From Bacillota bacterium (GTDB taxonomy: Bacteria > Bacillota > Clostridia > Oscillospirales > Oscillospiraceae): DNA of 12,041 nt. A program made the position numbers and the translations under genes. The DNA is taken from NCBI GenBank assembly GCA_023406225.1, contig JAEXWS010000009.1, forward strand, positions 1 through 12,041, in the 5' to 3' direction. This document shows, piece by piece, positions 6,667 to 11,761 of this stretch (position 1 is the first letter of the stretch; the number at the start of each line of letters is the position of its first letter). The notes under the pieces are model-generated. The model was not told the origin of the DNA and made no database searches. It saw nothing but the letters and a program-made list of their open reading frames with translations.

Positions 6667-6795
6667 TTACTTGCGGTTCTCCTTCTGGTTGCGGTTTTCC
6701 TTCTGGTTCTGGTTGTTCTCGCGGTTCTGCTGATTCTGGTTCTGGTTCTGATTGCGGTTGTTCTGGTTGTTCTGCTCGTTCTCGCGGTTCTGCAT
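6667..6795 (-). CDS. Asn/Gln-rich low-complexity small protein, 42 residues
   Basis: I do not recognise a family. The product has 17 Asn and 11 Gln out of 42 residues (67%). The rest is five Arg, five Glu, three Lys and the initiator Met, so it has no hydrophobic residue after Met1 and no Cys. It contains short internal repeats: QNREN at 2-6 and 23-27, and NQKENR in tandem at 30-35 and 36-41. Reality of the gene is supported by an ideal ribosome binding site AAAGGAGGTG (6810-6801), 5 bases before the ATG. A complete stop, a terminator 14 bases downstream and a plausible upstream promoter add support. It would be soluble and probably disordered. A spore or coat-associated role is possible because the upstream motif resembles a sporulation promoter, but that is inference. 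It lies divergent from the infC operon. Confidence 0.75.
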   Translation of the reverse strand: MQNRENEQNNQNNRNQNQNQNQQNRENNQNQKENRNQKENRK

Positions 6796-6831
6796 GCGGA
6801 CACCTCCTTTCGCATGTTTGAGTGCATGCGT

Positions 6832-6860
6832 TAGTGTGGCCGGGGCCGGAGAATTTATGC
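6832..6860 (-). promoter_or_regulatory. Possible SigG/SigF-type sporulation promoter for the Asn/Gln-rich gene
   Basis: On the minus strand, GCATA (6860-6856) is followed after 17 bases by CACACTA (6838-6832). The Bacillus forespore SigG consensus is GHATR, 17-18 bases, CATNHTA; the -35 matches fully and the -10 differs at one conserved base. The start site expected from it (about 6825) is 30 bases before the ATG, a natural leader length. No sigma-A promoter was found in this gap on this strand. Confidence 0.4.
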
Positions 6861-6883
6861 GGGGGTTTTTCGTAAAAATATTG

Positions 6884-6912
6884 TTGACAAAGCAGATGCG
6901 GCCTGATATACT
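6884..6912 (+). promoter_or_regulatory. Strong sigma-A promoter of the infC-rpmI-rplT operon
   Basis: A perfect -35 TTGACA (6884-6889) is followed after 17 bases by TATACT (6907-6912, 5/6). The expected start near 6919 gives an untranslated leader of about 158 bases before infC. Confidence 0.85.
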
Positions 6913-6918
6913 AAATCA

Positions 6919-7076
6919 GCAAAACAAAGAAGGCTGATCGCATCCGCCTCACCTCCCGCCGACGGCAAAGAGGTTTACAGCGTTGTTCTCAAACTGCCTC
7001 GCAAGGCGGTTTGTTGTTGCGCGGATGCCGGTATGGTGTCCGCGTTTTGTGATTTTTAAATGGAGGTGCTTCGACT
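6919..7076 (+). promoter_or_regulatory. infC operon leader with mutually exclusive hairpins (L20-type attenuator candidate)
   Basis: The leader contains three notable pairings. GCATCCGC (6940-6947) is perfectly complementary to GCGGATGC (7021-7028), a long-range helix. A local 9-bp hairpin, AAACTGCCT (6991-6999) with AGGCGGTTT (7004-7012), lies between them. The 3' strand of the long-range helix is also the 5' arm of a terminator-like hairpin (7021-7043), so the two structures exclude each other. In Bacillus subtilis, ribosomal protein L20 controls the infC operon by attenuation in its leader. Position and layout agree with that, but the L20-binding fold was not verified. Confidence 0.62.
7021..7057 (+). 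terminator. Regulatory terminator (attenuator) in the infC leader
   Basis: GCGGATGCC (7021-7029) pairs with GGTGTCCGC (7035-7043) over 9 bp, including two G-U wobbles, with loop GGTAT. The tail TTTTGTGATTTTT (7045-7057) follows. It ends 4 bases before the Shine-Dalgarno region of infC. Confidence 0.62.
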
Positions 7077-7595
7077 ATTAGCAAGTTAGTGCATGAACTG
7101 AACGAAGAGATCTGCGACAAGGAGATCCGTCTGATCGGTTCCGAAGGTGAGCAGCTCGGCATCGTGTCCTCCGCGGAGGCATTGAAGATCGCCGACGAGC
7201 AGGGCCTGGACCTGGTCAAAATCTCGCCGCAGGCGACGCCGCCTGTCTGCAAGCTGATGAACTACGGCAAATTCCGCTTTGAGCAGAGCAAGCGGGAAAA
7301 GGAAGCCAAGAAAAACCAGCATGTGGTCGAGATCAAGGAGATCCGCATGTCTCCGGGCATTGACATTGGGGACTTCAACACGAAGCTCAAGAATGCGCAG
7401 AAGTTCATCGCTGAAGGCAACCGCGTCAAGGTCTCCGTCCGTTTCCGCGGCCGCGAGATGGTCCACACCGATATCGGCCGGGCCCTCCTTGCAAAATTTG
7501 CCGAGCAATGCGCCGAGACCGCCAACCTGGACAAGACGGCCAAGCTGGAGGGGCGGATGATGTCGATTTTCCTGTCTCCCAAGGCGGGTAAGTAA
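7077..7595 (+). CDS. infC: Translation initiation factor IF-3, with AUU start codon
   Basis: IF3 binds the 30S subunit, keeps subunits apart and checks start-codon and initiator-tRNA pairing. The 172-residue product has the N-terminal domain (about 5-80, with EIRLIGSEGEQLGI and PPVCKLMNYGKFRFEQ), a lysine-rich linker, and the C-terminal domain with KEIRMSPGIDIGDFNTKLKN and VKVSVRFRGREM. The start is ATT at 7077, followed by AGC AAG, giving MSKLVHELNEE. GGAGGTG (7062-7068) lies 8 bases before it, whereas the GTG at 7089 is 20 bases away and the N-terminus would be short. A rare AUU start is a known conserved trait of infC and lets IF3 repress its own translation. It is first in the operon with rpmI and rplT, after the leader attenuator. 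Confidence 0.96.
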   Translation: MSKLVHELNEEICDKEIRLIGSEGEQLGIVSSAEALKIADEQGLDLVKISPQATPPVCKLMNYGKFRFEQSKREKEAKKNQHVVEIKEIRMSPGIDIGDFNTKLKNAQKFIAEGNRVKVSVRFRGREMVHTDIGRALLAKFAEQCAETANLDKTAKLEGRMMSIFLSPKAGK

Positions 7596-7633
7596 AAATA
7601 ACGTTTGTCAAACACACGGAAGGAGCAACCAAT

Positions 7634-7831
7634 ATGCCTAAGCTGAAAACCCATAGCGGTGCAAAGAAGAGATTCAACCTGACCAAGACCGGCAAGGTCA
7701 AGCGCGCCAAGGCCTATAAGAGCCACATCCTGACCAAGAAGGACACGAAACGGACTCGTCGTCTGCGCTCCGGCGGCTATGCGGATACGACCAACGTGGA
7801 CGCGATCCGCAAGATGATCCCCTACAAATAA
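7634..7831 (+). CDS. rpmI: 50S ribosomal protein bL35
   Basis: This 65-residue, very basic protein begins MPKLKTHSGAKKRF and ends DAIRKMIPYK, both conserved in bL35. It is a late-assembling component of the large ribosomal subunit. The length is the usual one. AAGGAG (7620-7625) lies 8 bases before the ATG. It is the second gene of the infC operon, 38 bases after infC and 36 bases before rplT, with no terminator in either gap, so all three are co-transcribed and share the leader control. Identification is firm. Confidence 0.98.
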   Translation: MPKLKTHSGAKKRFNLTKTGKVKRAKAYKSHILTKKDTKRTRRLRSGGYADTTNVDAIRKMIPYK

Positions 7832-7867
7832 GATACGAGACGTTTTTAGAATAGGAGGCTTTTCACA

Positions 7868-8221
7868 ATGGCTAGAGTTAAAGGCGCGATGATGACGCGC
7901 AAAAGAAGAAATAAGACCCTGAAGATGGCCAAGGGCTATTGGGGTTCCAAGTCCAAGCATTTCCGTGTCGCCAACCAGGCGGTCATGAAGTCCCTGAGCT
8001 ATGCTTACACCGGCCGCCGGCTGAAGAAGCGCGATTTCCGCTCTTTGTGGATCACCCGCATCTCCGCCGCCTGCAAGATGAACGGCATGAACTACTCCAG
8101 CTTCATGCACGGTTTGAAGCTGGCCGGCATCGAGATTAACCGCAAGATGCTGGCGGAGATGGCCGTCAACGATTTCGCCGCCTTCACCAAGCTGACCGAG
8201 ATCGCCAAGAAGGCTGCCTGA
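7868..8221 (+). CDS. rplT: 50S ribosomal protein bL20
   Basis: This 117-residue basic protein begins MARVKGAMMTRKRRNKTLKMAKGYWGSKSKHF, characteristic of bL20, and continues with YAYTGRRLKKRDFRSLWITRI and GLKLAGIEINRKMLAEMA. It binds 23S rRNA early in large-subunit assembly. In Bacillus subtilis it is also the repressor that acts on the leader of this same operon. AGGAGG (7853-7858) is 9 bases before the ATG. The length is standard. It is the last gene of the operon; a strong terminator follows. Early lysine/arginine-rich residues form the RNA-threading extension. Confidence 0.98.
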   Translation: MARVKGAMMTRKRRNKTLKMAKGYWGSKSKHFRVANQAVMKSLSYAYTGRRLKKRDFRSLWITRISAACKMNGMNYSSFMHGLKLAGIEINRKMLAEMAVNDFAAFTKLTEIAKKAA

Positions 8222-8246
8222 GCGGACCGCCCATAATAAACCGCGA

Positions 8247-8281
8247 CAAAAAGGAGCTGCTGAACGCAGCTCCTTTTTTTG
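8247..8281. terminator. Bidirectional terminator between rplT and trmB
   Basis: A perfect 10-bp stem, AAGGAGCTGC (8251-8260) with GCAGCTCCTT (8266-8275), has loop TGAAC. On the plus strand it runs into seven T (8274-8280). On the minus strand the left side gives TTTTT, so it also ends the convergent trmB transcript. Confidence 0.93.
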
Positions 8282-8283
8282 TT

Positions 8284-9330
8284 TCATTCCGCGTCCCGTT
8301 TGCAGTAATATGGGCCGCAGTCCTCCTCGTGGGTCTGGACGTAGGTCCAGGTAAAGTCCTTGTCCACCAGATACCAGTCCGCGCCGGGGACCGCCCCGCA
8401 GCCCGCGGCCAGGGCGGGGAGGTCCGCCCGGGCGATCTCCCGGACGGGAGCGGCGTCCGCGGGGGGATGTTCCGCATAGAAGAGGTAGAAGCCGGCGTCC
8501 GGCCGCGCCGCCAGCGCCTGGCGGGCCGCGTCTCCCTCCAGGCAGGGCGCTAGATTCCAGGAGAAGAGGTGCCACAGGTAATTCCCCTCCGCCAGCACGC
8601 GGGCGCCCAGGTCCGCCTCGGGGACATTGGCGGCAAAGGCGTCCAGCCAGCGGTCAACTACCGTCTCCAGGTCCTGGGGGAAGGGCTCCTCCCAGTCCAC
8701 CATGGTCCCCACCAGCCGGTTGATGGGCTGGCCCAGCCCGTGGAACTTGGCCTCATAGTCCGTCATGACGCCCACGGGGCCGTTTCCGTGCAGATCCCGC
8801 GTCACCTCGGACAGCTCAAAGCCGAACCGGGGGAACTCCTCCACAGAGAACTCGAACAGCTCCTGGTTATCCGTTTTGAAGTGGACCTGGCCGCCGTTTC
8901 GCAGGACCTGGCGGTAGAGCTTCAGAAAATTTCCGTGGGTCAGCCGCCGCTTGGCGTGGCGCTTGCTGGGCCAGGGGTCGCAGAAGTTCACATAGATGCG
9001 GTCCACCTCGCCGGGGGAGAAGAAGGAGGGGAGCTGGTCCGCGTTGGCGTCGATGAAAAAAACGTTGGTCAGTCCCTCAGCCGCGCACCGCTCCATGGCG
9101 ATGACCATGGCATCGGGCACCCGCTCCACGGCGATAAACAGCACGTCCCGCTCCGCCTTGGCCACGCCCGCTGTGAAGCGGCCCTTGCCGCATCCAAGCT
9201 CCAGCCGCAGCTCCCGGGCCTGGGGCATCAGCTCCCGCCAGCGGCCGGAGCGGCCGTAAGGGTCCCGGATGAGCAGCGCGCCGCAGCGCTCCATCCGGGG
9301 AATGAGATTCTTCTTTTTGCGCATCCGCAT
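8284..9330 (-). CDS. trmB: tRNA (guanine-N7)-methyltransferase fused to a C-terminal DUF4275-like domain
   Basis: TrmB makes m7G46 in tRNA variable loops using S-adenosylmethionine. Of 348 residues, about 1-210 form the TrmB domain. It has the SAM loop ELGCGKG (44-50), the tRNA-binding DPWPSKRHAKRR (118-129), HFKTDNQELFEF and TDYEAKF (190-196), and begins MRMRKKK as in Bacillus TrmB. Usual TrmB proteins are about 210-240 residues, so about 125 extra residues remain. Those contain YLWHLFSWN, CLEGDAARQAL and DKDFTWTYVQTHE, which I recall as traits of DUF4275, a small uncharacterised domain. No stop or frameshift separates the parts. I set the start at ATG 9330, since GGGAGG lies just upstream of it. 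The in-frame TTG at 9363 would put that site inside the gene. The methyltransferase call is firm; the extension's role is unknown. Confidence 0.93.
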   Translation of the reverse strand: MRMRKKKNLIPRMERCGALLIRDPYGRSGRWRELMPQARELRLELGCGKGRFTAGVAKAERDVLFIAVERVPDAMVIAMERCAAEGLTNVFFIDANADQLPSFFSPGEVDRIYVNFCDPWPSKRHAKRRLTHGNFLKLYRQVLRNGGQVHFKTDNQELFEFSVEEFPRFGFELSEVTRDLHGNGPVGVMTDYEAKFHGLGQPINRLVGTMVDWEEPFPQDLETVVDRWLDAFAANVPEADLGARVLAEGNYLWHLFSWNLAPCLEGDAARQALAARPDAGFYLFYAEHPPADAAPVREIARADLPALAAGCGAVPGADWYLVDKDFTWTYVQTHEEDCGPYYCKRDAE

Positions 9331-9392
9331 GTGAAATCCTCCCGGGATCGTTCGATTCGTCAAATTCCACCAGAACTTGTGGCGGTCCGCTT

Positions 9393-9421
9393 ATTGTACC
9401 ACAGGAAATCGGGTCTGTAAA
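9393..9421 (-). promoter_or_regulatory. trmB: Sigma-A promoter of trmB
   Basis: On the minus strand, TTTACA (9421-9416) is followed after 17 bases by TACAAT (9398-9393), each 5/6 to consensus. The expected start near 9386 gives a leader of about 55 bases. Confidence 0.75.
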
Positions 9422-9462
9422 TGGCTTTCCGGACCGTGCGGAGCCCGGAGCGGGACAGGATT

Positions 9463-9480
9463 ATGTTAAGGGCTTAACAA
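9463..9480. promoter_or_regulatory. Near-perfect Rex operator upstream of the butyrate operon
   Basis: ATGTTAAGGGCTTAACAA differs from the clostridial Rex consensus TTGTTAANNNNTTAACAA at the first base only. Rex represses fermentation genes, including crt-bcd-etfBA-hbd in Clostridium acetobutylicum, and releases DNA when NADH rises. The box lies between trmB and hbd, 42 bases beyond the trmB -35 and about 100 bases upstream of the main hbd -10. It overlaps a weaker promoter candidate. Confidence 0.75.
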
Positions 9481-9491
9481 AATTGTATAAA
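9463..9491 (+). promoter_or_regulatory. Weak upstream promoter candidate (P1) for hbd, overlapping the Rex box
   Basis: TATAAA (9486-9491, 5/6) has ATGTTA (9463-9468, only 3/6) 17 bases upstream. The -35 and spacer coincide with the Rex box, so bound Rex would block it. AT-richness makes chance matches likely here. Confidence 0.3.
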
Positions 9492-9557
9492 TTTTAACGA
9501 GTATTTTGTGGGAAGTGTAAAAAAGCGGGAAAGCGGGCTTTGGACGATAAATTAGAC

Positions 9558-9586
9558 TTGATAAATGGGGGCGGGGACCCTATAAT
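9558..9586 (+). promoter_or_regulatory. Strong sigma-A promoter (P2) of the hbd-bcd-etfB operon
   Basis: TTGATA (9558-9563, 5/6) is followed after 17 bases by a perfect TATAAT (9581-9586). The expected start near 9593 leaves an untranslated leader of about 143 bases. A GC hairpin, CCGGCC (9640-9645) with GGCCGG (9651-9656), lies in that leader without a T-tract. Confidence 0.8.
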
Positions 9587-9591
9587 AAACA

Positions 9592-9609
9592 TTGTGAGTA
9601 AATTGGCAA
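9592..9609. promoter_or_regulatory. Degenerate Rex-like box over the P2 start site
   Basis: TTGTGAGTAAATTGGCAA keeps the TTG...CAA ends and 18-base span of Rex boxes. It matches 11 of 14 fixed positions of the Bacillus form TTGTGAANNNNTTCACAA. It lies 5 bases after the -10, where a bound repressor would block initiation. It is also part of a 6-bp inverted repeat, ACATTG (9589-9594) and CAATGT (9607-9612). Confidence 0.42.
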
Positions 9610-9735
9610 TGTGCGGATGAACTCTGTTTTCCCCCATGACCGGCCGGAGCGGCCGGCGGACCTGTTTGTAACTGCCGAAAAGGCGTTTATGACTGGTGGA
9701 TCGAACGACAAATACAAATAACAGGAGGAAAAATT

Positions 9736-10572
9736 ATGAAGGTAGCGATTTTTGGCGCGGGTACCATGGGCAGCGGCATTGCGCAGGTTTTTGCGGCGAA
9801 GGGCCATACCGCTTTGATGTATGCCAGCTCCGTTGCTTCCGCTCAGAAGCACAAGGATAAGCTGGCGGCTTCCCTGCAAAAGCGCGTGGAAAAGGGCAAG
9901 ATGACCCAGGAGGCCGTGGACGCCCTGCTGGCGAACGTCCTGGTGGAGGAGAAGTCCGCCTGCGCGGACGCCGATCTCGTCATCGAGTGCGTCAAGGAGG
10001 AGATGGGCACCAAGAAGACCCTGCTCTCCGAGCTGGACGCCATGTGCAAGCCCGAGACGATCTTCGCCTCCAACACCTCTTCTCTGTCCATCACCGAGAT
10101 GGGCCTGGGCCTGAAGCACCCCGTCATCGGCATGCATTTCTTCAACCCCGTCCCCAGCATGAAGCTGGTGGAGATTATCCGCGGCGCCAACACCACCCAG
10201 GAGACCTTCGATTTCATCTACAACCTCTCCAAGGAGATCGGCAAGGACCCCGTCGAAGTGGCTGAGGCTCCCGGCTTTGTGGTCAACAAGATCCTGATCC
10301 CCATGATCAACGAGGCCGCCGGCCTGGTGGAGACCGGCGTGGCGTCCGTGGCCGACATCGACAAGGCCATGATGCTGGGCGCGAACCATCCCATGGGCCC
10401 CCTGGCTCTGGGCGACTTCATCGGCCTGGACGTGTGCCTGGCCATCATGGAGACGCTGTTCAACGAGACCGGCGATCCCAAGTACCGTCCCGCTCTGCTG
10501 CTGAAGAAGATGGTCCGCGGCGGTCTGCTCGGCAAGAAGAGCGGCAAGGGCTTCTACGATTACAGCAAGTAA
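9736..10572 (+). CDS. hbd: 3-hydroxybutyryl-CoA dehydrogenase
   Basis: The enzyme reduces acetoacetyl-CoA to 3-hydroxybutyryl-CoA in butyrate synthesis (cytoplasm). The 278-residue protein closely follows clostridial Hbd. It has Rossmann motif GAGTMGSGIAQ (7-17), CKPETIFASNTSSLSITEM, GMHFFNPVPSMKLVEIIRG with H134 and E146, and PGFVVNKILIPMINEA with N184. The C-terminal dimer domain ends KSGKGFYDYSK. Ser in ASNTSS, H134, E146 and N184 are the expected active-site set. Odd point: at the end of the second beta strand, where clostridial enzymes read VVLRD, this one reads ALMYASS, so the Asp that selects NAD is missing (A30). AGGAGG (9723-9728) is 7 bases before the ATG. It is the first gene of the operon, 26 bases before bcd. 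Confidence 0.96.
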   Translation: MKVAIFGAGTMGSGIAQVFAAKGHTALMYASSVASAQKHKDKLAASLQKRVEKGKMTQEAVDALLANVLVEEKSACADADLVIECVKEEMGTKKTLLSELDAMCKPETIFASNTSSLSITEMGLGLKHPVIGMHFFNPVPSMKLVEIIRGANTTQETFDFIYNLSKEIGKDPVEVAEAPGFVVNKILIPMINEAAGLVETGVASVADIDKAMMLGANHPMGPLALGDFIGLDVCLAIMETLFNETGDPKYRPALLLKKMVRGGLLGKKSGKGFYDYSK

Positions 10573-10598
10573 AACCAGAAGAAAAGGAGTAAATGGTA

Positions 10599-11741
10599 AT
10601 GGATTTTCATCTGACAAACGAGCAGCTGATGCTCCGTAAGATGTACCGCGAATTTGCCGAGACCGAAGTCAAGCCCTTGGCTGAGGAGATCGACGAAGAA
10701 GAGCGCTTCCCCATGGAGACCGTTGAAAAAATGGCCAAGCTGGGGATGATGGGCATCTATTTCCCCAAGGAATACGGCGGCGCTGGCGGCGACGTTCTGT
10801 CCTATGCGATGTGCGTGGAGGAGCTGGCGAAGGTGTGCGGCACGACCGCCGTCATCGTCTCCGCTCATACCTCTTTGTGCTGCGCGCCCATTTTTGAAAA
10901 CGGCACGGAGGAACAGAAGAAGAAGTATCTGCCCGACCTGCTGAGCGGCAGGAAGATCGGCGCCTTCGGCCTGACCGAGCCCAACGCCGGCACCGACGCC
11001 TCCGGCCAGCAGACCACCGCCGTCCTGGATGGCGATCACTATGTGCTCAACGGCTCCAAGTGCTTCATCACCAACGGCAACGTGGCCGATACCTTCGTGG
11101 TCTTCGCCATGACCGACAAGACCAAGGGCAACCACGGCATCTCCGCCTTCATCGTGGAGAAGGATTTCCCCGGCTTCTCCACCGGCAAGCATGAGAAAAA
11201 GATGGGTATCCGCGGCTCCTCCACCTGCGATTTGATCTTTGAGGACTGCATCGTTCCCAAGGAGAACCTGCTGGGCAAGGAAGGCAAGGGCTTCAAGATC
11301 GCCATGCAGACGCTGGACGGCGGCCGGATCGGCATCGCCGCGCAGGCTCTGGGCCTGGGCGAGGGCGCGGTCAACGAGGCCGTGAAGTACACCAAGGAGC
11401 GTGTCCAGTTCGGCAAGCGCCTCAGCCAGTTCCAGAACACCCAGTTCCAGCTGGCCGACATGCACTGCCGCATGCAGGCCGCCCAGTACCTGGTTTACGC
11501 CGCCGCCTGCAAGAAGCAGCTGCATGAGGAGTATTCCATGGACGCCGCCATGGCGAAGCTGTTCGCCGCTGAAGCCGCCTCCGATGTCACGCGCCGCGCC
11601 GTCCAGCTCTTCGGCGGCTACGGCTACACCCGTGAGTATCCCGTGGAGCGCATGATGCGCGATGCCAAGATCACCGAGATCTACGAGGGTACGTCCGAGG
11701 TCCAGCGCATGGTCATTTCCAGCCATCTGGGCGTGAAATAA
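10599..11741 (+). CDS. bcd: Butyryl-CoA dehydrogenase (acyl-CoA dehydrogenase family)
   Basis: This FAD enzyme reduces crotonyl-CoA to butyryl-CoA. In clostridia it works with EtfAB, coupling the reaction to ferredoxin reduction by NADH (electron bifurcation). The 380-residue protein matches clostridial Bcd along its length: MDFHLTNEQL at the start, YGGAGGDVLSY, FGLTEPNAGTDASGQQT, FITNGNVADTF, MGIRGSSTCDLIFEDC, TLDGGRIGIAAQALG and QLFGGYGYTREYPVERMMRD. The catalytic glutamate is expected at E363 in IYEGTSEVQ. I set the start at ATG 10599, not 10593: AAGGAG (10584-10589) is 9 bases before the former but only 3 before the latter, and the N-terminus then begins MDF as in relatives. It lies 26 bases after hbd and 20 bases before etfB. 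Confidence 0.96.
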   Translation: MDFHLTNEQLMLRKMYREFAETEVKPLAEEIDEEERFPMETVEKMAKLGMMGIYFPKEYGGAGGDVLSYAMCVEELAKVCGTTAVIVSAHTSLCCAPIFENGTEEQKKKYLPDLLSGRKIGAFGLTEPNAGTDASGQQTTAVLDGDHYVLNGSKCFITNGNVADTFVVFAMTDKTKGNHGISAFIVEKDFPGFSTGKHEKKMGIRGSSTCDLIFEDCIVPKENLLGKEGKGFKIAMQTLDGGRIGIAAQALGLGEGAVNEAVKYTKERVQFGKRLSQFQNTQFQLADMHCRMQAAQYLVYAAACKKQLHEEYSMDAAMAKLFAAEAASDVTRRAVQLFGGYGYTREYPVERMMRDAKITEIYEGTSEVQRMVISSHLGVK

Positions 11742-11761
11742 CATAGGAGGTAACAGGTAAA

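Noticed and set aside
6670..6795. Repeated GGTTCTG-like units as a possible CRISPR or satellite array
   Set aside because: Repeat units are irregular, have no spacers and follow codon phase of the Asn/Gln-rich protein.
7262..8575. Minus-strand open frame (437 codons) across infC, rpmI and rplT
   Set aside because: It runs antisense to three certain genes and through a bidirectional terminator.
9636..9671. Short upstream frame (11 codons) in the hbd leader
   Set aside because: No ribosome binding site; its codons are mostly the arms of a GC hairpin.
10560..11744. Minus-strand open frame (394 codons) opposite bcd
   Set aside because: Its borders mirror bcd almost exactly and its composition is a reverse-strand shadow; bcd is certain.
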